DNA of 13,044 nt, taken from NCBI GenBank assembly GCA_018667205.1, contig JABIVN010000193.1:1-13044 (forward strand), written 5' to 3'. This document shows positions 6,789-13,044 of this stretch, one piece after another. The number at the start of each line of letters is the position of its first letter. Positions within the stretch are counted from its first letter, which is position 1. The position numbers were made by a program, and so were the translations under genes. The notes beneath the pieces were generated by a model that saw only the letters and a program-made list of their open reading frames with translations, did no database searches and was not told where the DNA came from. The DNA is from Gammaproteobacteria bacterium (lineage in GTDB: Bacteria > Pseudomonadota > Gammaproteobacteria > Pseudomonadales > Azotimanducaceae).

Positions 6789-8588
6789 ATGGAAATAGCA
6801 AATATCTTTCAAACCTGGCTCCAAGGTTCGGTAAAAGACGACCGTGCGTGTCGTCGTATTTTCGACAGCATCGACCTGGACGGTTCGGGGACTATTTCTC
6901 TAGACGAGCTTGACGCTGTTTTTGACTCTCTTGACGAGCCCGTTGAAAAGCATGAAGCCGCATCCCTAATGGCTCGGATAGATGAAGACAAGAGTGGGCA
7001 AATCGATTACGAGGAGTTCAAAAGCTTCATTCTTCAGCTCACGTCTTTCGACAAGCATCACCAGGACAGTGATTTTCAAAAAGCCTACGACAAGTGGTGG
7101 AGCAGCCAGAGAGTCGAGGGAGCGCAAGCATCGTCCTCTGATGAGGTAAACGCGGGCAAAGTACTACTTCCTACGAACATCAATCCCTGCGTGCGCAAGG
7201 TACAGTACGCTGTTCGCGGAGAACTCCTGATGCTGGCCGAGCAAATTGCCGAAGAGTTGCGACAAGGAAAGAAAAAACCGTTCGAAGAGGTACTTTTTTG
7301 CAACATCGGAAATCCCCAAGCGGTGGAACAACCGCCGATCACCTTTTACCGGGAGGTACTCGCCCTATGTGATCATCCGACGCTGATTAACCATCCCGAC
7401 GCGAACAAAATATTCTCCATAGACGCCATAAAACGAGCCAAGCAGATAACGGAATCAATCCCTGGGGGTACAGGGGCATATAGCCATAGCCAAGGAGTGG
7501 TGTCGATTCGCCAGAATGTCGCCGATTTCATCACCCGGCGGGATGGATTCCCTTCGTTAACAGAAGATATCTTTCTCACCAACGGCGCATCGTCCGGCAT
7601 CGCACTATTGCTTCAGGTGATGCTCGGCCGCCCGGAGGATGCCATGCTGGTGCCGATCCCCCAATATCCCATTTATAGCGCGCTCACCGAACTAGCGGAC
7701 GGCAAGACTTCGGGCTACTACCTGGATGAAGACTCCGGCTGGGGCTTAAAACCTTCCGAGCTACAAAACGCTCTCGACAAGGCCAAAGATAAAGGCCTAA
7801 ACCCGCGTGCTATGGTGGTCATTAACCCGGGAAATCCGGCCGGTCAATGCCTTTCAAGGCAGGTGCTCGAGGATATTGTGCGCTTCTGCAAAGAGAATCG
7901 ATTGGTTCTGCTCGCAGACGAGGTCTACCAGGCCAATATCTACAGTAAAAAGAATTTCATCTCCTTAAAAAGCGTCGTGCGCAGCCTTGGTAACGCTTTC
8001 GACGATTTTGAGTTCATCTCGTTTCATTCCACGTCCAAGGGGCTGATCGGAGAGTGCGGCCGTCGCGGGGGGTATATGGAGGTTTGCGGACTACATCCCC
8101 AGGTAAAAGCGGCCATGATCAAGCTGGCCAGCATTTACCTTTGTCCCAACTTGGACGGGCAGGTAATGACCCAACTGATGACTACACCGCTGGACGAAGA
8201 TTCGCCGTCTTACCAGAACTTTAAAAAAGAAGAAGGTGCCATCTTCAGCTCGCTTCAGAGAAAAGCAGCTATGGTCTACGACGTCATGGACAAACTGGAG
8301 GGGGTTTCCTGCCAACGGTTGGAAGGCGCGATGTACGCCTTCCCGCGCATCTCGCTCCCCGCAGGGGTGATTGACGAAGCTGCAGCCCAAGGTATTGCAC
8401 CGGATAGCCACTATTGTCGCTCCTTGCTGTTGTCCACCGGCATCTGCACAGTCCCGGGTTCCGGGTTCGGACAAAAGCCGGGAACATTCCATATCCGGAT
8501 GACCTTTCTGCCCGAGCAAGATGCTTTGGAAAAAGCCCTGTTGCGTCTGGAAGAACATCACCGCAACTACCTGGACCGCTACCGATAA
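6789..8588 (+). CDS. EF-hand pair fused to eukaryote-type alanine aminotransferase
   Basis: A 599-residue protein. Residues about 18-85 form two EF-hands with complete 12-residue calcium loops: DLDGSGTISLDE (29-40) and DEDKSGQIDYEE (65-76), each with Asp at 1 and 3, Ser at 5, Gly at 6, Ile at 8 and Glu at 12. After a linker (about 86-125), residues about 126-599 are a full fold-type I aminotransferase of the alanine aminotransferase (GPT) kind: NIGNPQ (172-177), GGTGAYSHSQG (226-236), VINPGNPAGQ (344-353), LADEVYQ (375-381), the PLP lysine Lys417 in STSKGLIGECGRRGGYMEV, and the carboxylate-binding Arg570 in HIRM. It should interconvert alanine and 2-oxoglutarate with pyruvate and glutamate in the cytoplasm. 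An AGGA lies eight bases before the ATG. Calcium control of activity is inference. It stands alone, divergent from the KstD-like gene. Confidence 0.93.
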   Translation: MEIANIFQTWLQGSVKDDRACRRIFDSIDLDGSGTISLDELDAVFDSLDEPVEKHEAASLMARIDEDKSGQIDYEEFKSFILQLTSFDKHHQDSDFQKAYDKWWSSQRVEGAQASSSDEVNAGKVLLPTNINPCVRKVQYAVRGELLMLAEQIAEELRQGKKKPFEEVLFCNIGNPQAVEQPPITFYREVLALCDHPTLINHPDANKIFSIDAIKRAKQITESIPGGTGAYSHSQGVVSIRQNVADFITRRDGFPSLTEDIFLTNGASSGIALLLQVMLGRPEDAMLVPIPQYPIYSALTELADGKTSGYYLDEDSGWGLKPSELQNALDKAKDKGLNPRAMVVINPGNPAGQCLSRQVLEDIVRFCKENRLVLLADEVYQANIYSKKNFISLKSVVRSLGNAFDDFEFISFHSTSKGLIGECGRRGGYMEVCGLHPQVKAAMIKLASIYLCPNLDGQVMTQLMTTPLDEDSPSYQNFKKEEGAIFSSLQRKAAMVYDVMDKLEGVSCQRLEGAMYAFPRISLPAGVIDEAAAQGIAPDSHYCRSLLLSTGICTVPGSGFGQKPGTFHIRMTFLPEQDALEKALLRLEEHHRNYLDRYR

Positions 8589-8726
8589 CGTCATTGAGTC
8601 GACTCACCAACTGTTATGGTGCGTTTAATAGCGCAACGGGAACATCCGCTAATCAGCCCTGCCATCAATGATGGCGGAACAATACCCGCTTTCAAACGAG
8701 CGGAAAGCTAGCCCGTGCGTGTCGTC
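8589..8726. other. Gap after the aminotransferase gene with two small hairpins
   Basis: GCCATC-AAT-GATGGC (8661-8675) and CCGCT-N8-AGCGG (8686-8703) could fold into hairpins. Neither is followed by a T-run, so a rho-independent terminator is not supported. TGAGTCGACTCA (8595-8606) is a perfect palindrome just after the stop, of a length expected a few times by chance in this window. Confidence 0.35.
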
Positions 8727-8849
8727 ATGTCTTACGTTTATGATCGCGGTACTTCTGGCTTAGCGTCCCAGTTCTGCGGGTACGGGCGCAAGCCGGAGGA
8801 AAAGCATCTCCTACATCGATTTCCATCACCAGCAAAGGATGTGACATGA
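8727..8849 (+). CDS. Possible 40-residue ORF overlapping the next small gene
   Basis: An ATG at 8727 (or an in-frame GTG at 8715, which has GGAAAG about seven bases before it) opens a frame beginning MSYVYDRGTSG and ending PSPAKDVT. Its TGA overlaps the ATG of the following ORF as ATGA at 8846-8849. It has no recognisable motif, signal or membrane segment. The overlap arrangement is the main reason to list it. It may be chance or the leader of the next ORF. Confidence 0.25.
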   Translation: MSYVYDRGTSGLASQFCGYGRKPEEKHLLHRFPSPAKDVT

Positions 8850-9052
8850 GCGCCCCGTGCCTGACCTACAAAGGAACCTGCGAGTTGCTCAGTGATCAGG
8901 AAACAAAAGACTGGCTCCTGTCCAATCGGGCAAAACGGTTGCATAGTAGCGATAAACAAGCACAAAGGGCTTTAGCCAGGCTCAACCACACACCCAATCG
9001 GCGCGTGCTAAAATTCAACCCGGTCAAAAAACAGCCTTCGACAGCCGTATAA
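8846..9052 (+). CDS. Small hypothetical protein, 68 residues
   Basis: A basic protein beginning MSAPCLTYKGTCELLSDQET, rich in Arg and Lys toward the C-terminus (KRLHSSDKQAQRALARLN, then NRRVLKFNPVKK). It looks soluble, with a likely helical middle and no membrane segment. AAGGA lies seven to eight bases before the ATG, a good ribosome-binding site. No family is recognised. The basic tail could suit nucleic-acid binding, but that is only composition. Two antisense frames cover it, and I take them to be shadows. It faces the DUF3127 gene convergently. Confidence 0.5.
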   Translation: MSAPCLTYKGTCELLSDQETKDWLLSNRAKRLHSSDKQAQRALARLNHTPNRRVLKFNPVKKQPSTAV

Positions 9053-9131
9053 AGGGTCAGGCAAACCTTGGTGCAGCCTGGCCTTGACACGTTATTTATT
9101 GGTGGTGTCGCACATCAAACGCTGAGGCGGC

Positions 9132-9521
9132 CTAAAATGGAATGTCATCATATTCGTTATCATCAAAAGGTGGTGGCGAGGCACCTTGTTCTTCCTGAGG
9201 CGAAGAATGTGATTGTCCTGACGCCGGATTCACGCGCCAAGCCTGCAAACTGGTAAAACACTTCTCCGGATTACCCCCGCCTGACCAAAGTCGTCCCGAA
9301 AGATTAAACTGCACTTGGATTTCATCGCCAATATTGTGAGCATCCATCATTGCACACTTGTCTTTAATCAATTCAAGGGCAATATGATTAGGGTAGGCTG
9401 GGTTTTCATTCTCGCCGGTCAGCTTGATCACGAACTCGCGTTTTGTGAAACCGTTGTTGCCATATTCAGTGGTATCGCCAATGGAATGGATCAGTCCCTG
9501 GACTTCAAAACTTTGTGACAT
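9132..9521 (-). CDS. DUF3127 family OB-fold protein with SSB-like acidic tail
   Basis: A 129-residue protein. Residues about 1-97 match what I know of DUF3127: an opening FEVQGLIHSIGDTTEYG, then GFTKREFVIKL (24-34), a central AMMDAHNIGDEIQVQFNLSGR (57-77), and SLQAWRV (91-97). This gives an OB-fold-like beta barrel. After a Gln/Ser/Pro-rich linker (98-119) the protein ends in FDDNEYDDIPF, which copies the acidic, Phe-terminated tip that bacterial single-stranded DNA-binding proteins use to dock partner proteins. It probably binds single-stranded nucleic acid in the cytoplasm, but this is inferred from fold and tail. AGGAG lies about ten bases upstream of the ATG. It appears monocistronic. The family is, to my knowledge, most common in Bacteroidota. 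Confidence 0.8.
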   Translation of the reverse strand: MSQSFEVQGLIHSIGDTTEYGNNGFTKREFVIKLTGENENPAYPNHIALELIKDKCAMMDAHNIGDEIQVQFNLSGRLWSGGGNPEKCFTSLQAWRVNPASGQSHSSPQEEQGASPPPFDDNEYDDIPF

Positions 9522-9591
9522 CCTGAGGAGGGCTCCTTTTACTCAAAATTTAATTCTACGGCTCGCTATTGTAATTCAAATTAACGCGAAA

Positions 9592-9624
9592 CGAGCACTG
9601 TTGTTAAAAGTTAATTAGTGCTCG
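9592..9624. promoter_or_regulatory. Inverted repeat CGAGCACT-N17-AGTGCTCG
   Basis: Perfect eight-base arms about 70-100 bases upstream of the minus-strand DUF3127 gene, around its expected promoter. It could be an operator or a stem-loop. No regulator is encoded nearby. Confidence 0.33.
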
Positions 9625-9635
9625 CAAGAACATCT

Positions 9636-9650
9636 AAGGCCCGGGGCCTT
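9636..9650. terminator. GC-rich hairpin AAGGCC-CGG-GGCCTT
   Basis: Six-base arms with a three-base loop, directly before the histidine kinase remnant. There is only a short T extension, so it is a weak candidate for a terminator; it may instead be chance. Confidence 0.22.
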
Positions 9651-9653
9651 TAG

Positions 9654-9897
9654 CACCAGAGATGCAAGCTCGACAGGGGTCATCGTTAAGTTTCGTACTG
9701 GTCTAATCGCCGATGACGAAGACGTTTTCGTTGAAGTGGTCGACCACGGAACGGATATGAATGCCGAAACTACCGAGCGTGCCTTCGATCCTTTCTTCCC
9801 GACCAAAGATATCGGCAGTGATTCTGGTCTTGGGCTTTACGCAGTGAACGGAGCCGCTAGTCTATTCCATCCCAGCGCACTGGAGATAACAAACTGA
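9654..9897 (+). pseudogene. Remnant of a sensor histidine kinase ATPase (HATPase_c) domain
   Basis: The open frame contains RDASSTGVIVKF, then VFVEVVDHGTDMNAETTERAFDPFFPTKDIGSDSGLGLYAVNG. This follows the order of a kinase ATP-binding domain: N-box tail (NARDA...), G1 box DxGxGM (here DHGTDM, with the second Gly lost), F-box AFDPFF.TK, and G2 box GSGLGL (here SDSGLGL). The histidine-containing dimerisation domain, the N-box Asn and any receiver domain are absent, the frame lacks a credible start, and a stop lies at 9650. It is a dead fragment of a hybrid or PAS-type sensor kinase, now lying between the DUF3127 gene and the P450 gene. The antisense frame at 9615-9806 is its shadow. Confidence 0.68.
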
Positions 9898-9933
9898 ATA
9901 ACGAACTGAACAACGAACTGAACAACGAACTGA
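9886..9933 (+). repeat. Four-copy 12-bp tandem repeat (consensus AYAACGAACTGA)
   Basis: Units at 9886-9897, 9898-9909, 9910-9921 and 9922-9933 differ at only one or two positions. Being a multiple of three, the repeat keeps frame. In one frame it spells (LNNE)3 and ends LSNKGKAL before TGA 9954-9956. That frame differs from the kinase remnant frame, which stops inside the first unit. It looks like slippage expansion at the tail of the dead kinase gene. Confidence 0.8.
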
Positions 9934-10071
9934 GCAACAAAGGAAAGGCTCTGTGAACACACTAAGCTAGTGTCGCTAATCCGTTAAATCTTAGGTGGGA
10001 TAAAGACTTCAAGCAAGACGTCAATAAACACTGCCACGCTCAGCATTGACATTCGTTTTTAACGCTGGCCT
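9934..10071. other. Gap between the kinase remnant and the P450 stop
   Basis: There is no gene. ACACTA-AGC-TAGTGT (9959-9973) can form a small hairpin but lacks a T-run. No convincing terminator for the minus-strand P450 operon is visible here. Confidence 0.4.
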
Positions 10072-11262
10072 CTACTGATGCGTCACCGGTAACTTCGCTC
10101 GCCCCCAGAATAGGAACGGACCGACCCGTTCACCCTCATTAACTAACCGCAACTTTGGATAGCACTTACGAAGTGCCGTTAATGTCACCCTTGCCTCAAG
10201 TTTCGCCAATTCTCTGCCAATACAAACATGCAAACCCACACTGAAGCTCAACATCTTTTTCCCAGAGCGCTTTAACTTGAAGGCGTTCGGTTCGGGAAAT
10301 GCTTGCGGATCCCTATTTGCCGCACCGTAATGCATCATCACTTTGGTGTTAGATGGTATCGTCACGCCGTCAACGTCAACGTCCCGTGATGTCGTTTTGA
10401 ACAAACCCAACAGCGGCGGATCGAATCTCAAGCTTTCGTTAATTGCATCGTCTACGTCAATTTCACCCCGACAAAACTCGTTCCACAAATCACCAATTGT
10501 CAACAATCGCCAGACCAGATTTGAGATCAACGACGTCGTTGTTTCGTTCCCCGCAACAAATATCTGACCCGCGAACGAAACCAATTCGTCATCCGACATA
10601 TATTCCCCATCTTCTTTGGCTAGTGCCATAACGGATAACAGGTCATTCGATTTTCCTGCTTTTCTCTTAAGATGAATCTGTTCCAGAATATACTCACCCA
10701 TCTCGGCTAGTTCGACCGCATATTCAGAGGGGTCTTCCGCACACATGTTTGCCACCGAAGCATCCGCCCACCTTTTGAATTTTTTAATGTCATCAGTAGG
10801 TAGCCCAAGAATCTCACATATGATGATTACTGGAAGCGGAAAAGAGAGCTCATCATGTAAATCCCATTCCGCTTTTGACGCAACCGCATCCAACAATTCC
10901 TGCACGATTTCTTCCAACCTGGGTTGCAGATCACTAATCTTCTTGACCAGGAAATCACGCTGAATAAGACCTCTGGTGAAGGTGTGATGCGGCGCGTCTG
11001 ACAAAATGCCCTGAGACGGCTGAAAGTTAGGCCCGTTGCCGAACCCTTCGACATAAGTTTCTGCATCTAACAACGCACTGTTGATATCTTCATATCTGGA
11101 TAAAATAAAGAAGGGTGGGTCGAATTTGTCATAAAAATATGCCCTTTCCCGACCTAAAAGCTTTGCGGCCGTTATCGACGGGTCTTGAAGCTCTTCCTCA
11201 CCTAAAAGATCAACGTCTTTTGTCTGGGCTTTTCCCATATCCATCGTTTCTTCAAATTCCAT
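10072..11262 (-). CDS. Cytochrome P450 monooxygenase
   Basis: A soluble bacterial-type P450 of 396 residues, a normal length, with no membrane anchor. The I-helix oxygen-binding motif is AGNETT (237-242), the K-helix ExxR is ESLR (276-279), and the heme loop is FSVGLHVCIG (340-349), with Cys347 the axial ligand. It should insert one oxygen atom into an unactivated C-H bond, using electrons from a ferredoxin and reductase, neither of which is encoded in this window. The substrate cannot be told from sequence, though its place behind a Baeyer-Villiger-type monooxygenase points to an alicyclic, terpenoid or steroid compound. GGAG sits just before the ATG and overlaps the end of the upstream small ORF, so translation of the two is probably coupled. 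It is the last gene of the operon. Confidence 0.95.
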   Translation of the reverse strand: MEFEETMDMGKAQTKDVDLLGEEELQDPSITAAKLLGRERAYFYDKFDPPFFILSRYEDINSALLDAETYVEGFGNGPNFQPSQGILSDAPHHTFTRGLIQRDFLVKKISDLQPRLEEIVQELLDAVASKAEWDLHDELSFPLPVIIICEILGLPTDDIKKFKRWADASVANMCAEDPSEYAVELAEMGEYILEQIHLKRKAGKSNDLLSVMALAKEDGEYMSDDELVSFAGQIFVAGNETTTSLISNLVWRLLTIGDLWNEFCRGEIDVDDAINESLRFDPPLLGLFKTTSRDVDVDGVTIPSNTKVMMHYGAANRDPQAFPEPNAFKLKRSGKKMLSFSVGLHVCIGRELAKLEARVTLTALRKCYPKLRLVNEGERVGPFLFWGRAKLPVTHQ

Positions 11263-11265
11263 TAA

Positions 11266-11475
11266 TTACTCCAAACGGTCGTTCTTGATGGTGAAAATAC
11301 CCCTGCCCCTCACGATGCTTCTGTACCACTCGTTCATGCGTTCAAAGGGTAGGCTGCGGTTAACGCCTAGATAGTAACCCGTGAAGAACCCAGTCTTAAA
11401 CCTCGAACCCATAGCCTGATCGGGTTTATGCCCCACAGTGAACCGCTGGGTAGAAAATTCTGCGACCAACCCCAT
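11266..11475 (-). CDS. Small unknown ORF between the BVMO and P450 genes
   Basis: 69 residues from an ATG without a good ribosome-binding site: MGLVAEFSTQRFTVGH..., a middle FKTGFFTGYYLGVNRSLPFE, and a tail RSIVRGRGIFTIKNDRLE. The stop TAA is only three bases before the P450 ATG and the P450 ribosome-binding site lies inside its last codons, so it belongs to the same operon. There are no cysteines, so it is not a ferredoxin. No family is recognised. The same frame is open upstream to an ATG at 11568 except for one TAA at 11479-11481, so this may be the downstream part of a roughly 100-residue protein broken by a nonsense codon. Confidence 0.5.
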   Translation of the reverse strand: MGLVAEFSTQRFTVGHKPDQAMGSRFKTGFFTGYYLGVNRSLPFERMNEWYRSIVRGRGIFTIKNDRLE

Positions 11476-11478
11476 GCG

Positions 11479-11568
11479 TTAACCAGCGGGGATTAACGCA
11501 GCCATTTCGACGCAAAACGTACTCCGCAGCACCGCAGATTCAACCTGTTTTTTAGCTTTAGAGACCAT
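11479..11568 (-). pseudogene. Upstream in-frame segment ending at TAA (possible 5' half of the small ORF)
   Basis: From an ATG at 11568 the frame reads MVSKAKKQVESAVLRSTFCV and ends EMAALIPAG at TAA 11479-11481, then Arg and the ATG of the 69-residue ORF in the same frame. It starts 21 bases after the BVMO stop. Composition is protein-like. Either it is the first part of a gene interrupted by a nonsense mutation, or a separate tiny ORF, or chance. No ribosome-binding site is clear. Confidence 0.3.
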
Positions 11569-11589
11569 GACTAATCTTTGTCAGTTCTT

Positions 11590-13044
11590 TTAACCACCAG
11601 TGTTTTTGTTGGGCCTGAAGACGTAAGGCTCAAGTGTTTCTAATGCCCAGCTACGCTGTCGTTCAGCTTTCTTACCGCCAAAGTAGCCTAGCGAACCAGG
11701 AGCAGCTTGCCCGTAACCGTTAAAGTTTCCAAGACAGTCCCGCAGCGGCTTGGTTGCGATGTCGGCTTTGGCACAGTGATCAGCAAACTCGATTTCATCC
11801 TCCTGCCTGATATCTACGACGCTGTGACCCCCGTCTCGCATCTCTGTCAGCAGAGCCACCAGATACTCACTGTGCTCTTCAATCGCATCAAGAAAATTGA
11901 AACTGCCCCCTGTACCCTGAGGACCGGCAATGATGAACAAATTCGGAAACCCGCAGGTATGCAACCCAACGAAGGTACGAGTGCCCTCTTCCTGCCACTT
12001 GGCCGCAATAGATCGCCCGTCGATACCCCGGACACGTGCCATGGTTTCTCTGGACATGAATTCGAAGCCAGTGGCATAGATCAACACATCCAGTTCGTAC
12101 TGAACACCATTGTGTACCACCCCCTGCTCATTGATCTCCTGCACCCCAAGCGGGGCTACATCAACAAGATGGACGTGGGCTTTATTAAAAGTTGGTAGAT
12201 ACTCGTCATGAAAAGTTGGTCGTTTGCAACCGTAGGGATAGTAAGCTTTTAGCTGCCTCGCCGTTTCAGGGTCGTCTATAATCACATCAATCCGATCACG
12301 AATCTGCTCCATGATTCGAAAGCTCGTCTCAAGGTCCCGCGCAACCTGCTCATCCTGACTTAGCCGAGGCCCCTCGCTTCGCGTTCGCCTTTTCGGCGGC
12401 CCAGCCTTGCCTGACAGAAAACCATCATTCGCCTGCATCGCCCTTCGACCAAACAGCTTTGCAAAACGCTGCCGTCGATGCTTTGCCCAGCCTGGCTCTT
12501 TCTTCCATTCTTCGATCTCCTCTTCCGTGGTTTCACGCTGGTCACGAACATCAATCGTAGAAGCTGTCCGCTGAAACACGTGCAATTGTCCCGCCATTTT
12601 TGCGATTTCAGGAACGACCTGCACGGCGGTTGCCCCGGTCCCAATAATCCCAACACGCTTACCCTTTAAGTCCACATCGTAATCCCACCGAGCGGTGTGA
12701 AAAGATTTACCCTGAAACTTATCCATCCCAGCAATGCGCGCCAACCTTGGCGTTGTCAGAACGCCGTTTGCTAAAACCAAGTGCTTAGCGCGCATGACGT
12801 CACCACGGTTAGTACTCACTATCCAACGCTCGGCAACATCATCCCAACTCGCATCTGTGACCTCCGTGTGAAACAAGCAGTGGTCATAAAAGCCGAATCG
12901 CTCAGCCATTTTTTGACAGTATTCAAAAATCTCAAAACCAGAGGCGAACTTCATCTTAGGAAAGTAGCCCATCTCATCGAGCAACGGCAGATAGGAATAT
13001 GCCTCGACGTCACAGGCAATACCCGGGTAACGATTCCAATACCA
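11590..13044 (-). CDS. Baeyer-Villiger / flavin-containing monooxygenase, 5' end cut by the window
   Basis: The frame is open to the right edge and there is no true start inside; the apparent first codon at 12984 is an internal TTG. The first visible residues, WYWNRYPGIACDVEAYSYLP, are the conserved segment of Baeyer-Villiger monooxygenases (BVMOs) that follows the first FAD Rossmann fold, so roughly 50-100 N-terminal residues, including that GxGxxG, lie outside. Visible next are the BVMO fingerprint FQGKSFHTARWD (110-121 of the visible part), the NADPH Rossmann GIIGTGATA (132-140), the segment LIYATGFEF, and GPQGTGGSFNF near the C-terminus. It should use FAD, NADPH and oxygen to turn a ketone into an ester or lactone; N- or S-oxidation is the alternative for the wider family. 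It is the first gene seen of the operon with the small ORF and P450. Confidence 0.92.
   Translation of the reverse strand, partial: WYWNRYPGIACDVEAYSYLPLLDEMGYFPKMKFASGFEIFEYCQKMAERFGFYDHCLFHTEVTDASWDDVAERWIVSTNRGDVMRAKHLVLANGVLTTPRLARIAGMDKFQGKSFHTARWDYDVDLKGKRVGIIGTGATAVQVVPEIAKMAGQLHVFQRTASTIDVRDQRETTEEEIEEWKKEPGWAKHRRQRFAKLFGRRAMQANDGFLSGKAGPPKRRTRSEGPRLSQDEQVARDLETSFRIMEQIRDRIDVIIDDPETARQLKAYYPYGCKRPTFHDEYLPTFNKAHVHLVDVAPLGVQEINEQGVVHNGVQYELDVLIYATGFEFMSRETMARVRGIDGRSIAAKWQEEGTRTFVGLHTCGFPNLFIIAGPQGTGGSFNFLDAIEEHSEYLVALLTEMRDGGHSVVDIRQEDEIEFADHCAKADIATKPLRDCLGNFNGYGQAAPGSLGYFGGKKAERQRSWALETLEPYVFRPNKNTGG

Noticed and set aside
8091..8594. 167-codon minus-strand frame opposite the aminotransferase C-terminus
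   Set aside because: It is the shadow of a clearly coding frame carrying the PLP-enzyme motifs, and its own translation has no recognisable content.
8595..8606. TGAGTCGACTCA palindrome after the aminotransferase stop
   Set aside because: Twelve-base palindromes are expected a few times by chance in a window this long; there is no loop or T-run for a terminator.
9592..9624. Inverted repeat read as an integron attC site or insertion-sequence end
   Set aside because: It lacks the attC core sequences, no transposase or integrase is present, and no matching copy or target duplication was seen.
9615..9806. 63-codon minus-strand frame
   Set aside because: It is the mirror of the histidine kinase remnant, whose plus-strand translation shows ATPase boxes while this one shows nothing.
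11707..12198. 163-codon plus-strand frame opposite the BVMO gene
   Set aside because: It is antisense to conserved monooxygenase segments and has no motif of its own.
12982..12984. TTG at 12984 as the start of the monooxygenase gene
   Set aside because: The frame continues to the window edge and encodes the conserved WYWNRYPG...YSYLP segment, so the start is outside.

Overview
The window looks like chromosomal DNA from a bacterium, most likely a proteobacterium and plausibly a marine or soil gammaproteobacterium. Genes are short-spaced, some overlap by ATGA, RBS-like AGGA/GGAG motifs precede several starts, and base composition is moderate (about 50% GC by eye). The content is accessory metabolism: oxidative enzymes of the kind used on steroids, terpenoids or other hydrophobic compounds, a glycosyltransferase pair, and an unusual aminotransferase. 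No rRNA, tRNA, CRISPR array or intact mobile element was seen. Taxonomy is inference only.

Layout. Positions 1-524 hold no solid gene, only a possible frameshifted small gene and a 29-codon membrane-peptide ORF. Positions 525-3952 (minus) are a two-gene glycosyltransferase operon joined by a 4-base ATGA overlap. The first gene is a HEAT-repeat protein fused to a sucrose-synthase/sucrose-phosphate-synthase-like GT4 enzyme. The second is a GT1-type (UGT/MGT-like) enzyme. Positions 3953-4644 have no intact gene but carry what looks like the decayed 3' end of a short-chain dehydrogenase (SDR). Positions 4645-6297 (minus) encode a 3-ketosteroid delta1-dehydrogenase-like flavoprotein, transcribed divergently from 6789-8588 (plus). 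That plus-strand gene joins two canonical EF-hands to a complete eukaryote-type alanine aminotransferase, and it is the most striking gene of the window. After it come two tiny overlapping plus-strand ORFs (8727-9052), a DUF3127 OB-fold, SSB-like protein on the minus strand (9132-9521), and a broken remnant of a sensor histidine kinase ATPase domain (9654-9897) that runs into a 12-bp tandem repeat.

Positions 10072-13044 (minus) form an oxidative operon: a Baeyer-Villiger/flavin monooxygenase whose 5' end lies beyond the right edge, a small unknown ORF, and a cytochrome P450, all closely packed. A P450 hydroxylates unactivated carbons, a Baeyer-Villiger enzyme turns ketones into esters or lactones, and a KstD-like enzyme desaturates a ketone ring. 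Together they suggest uptake and breakdown, or modification, of a polycyclic or alicyclic ketone. That shared pathway is inference, because the KstD-like gene is in a separate transcription unit.

At least two decayed gene pieces (SDR, histidine kinase) lie between the intact units, with possible decay at two more places, so the region appears to have been rearranged repeatedly.
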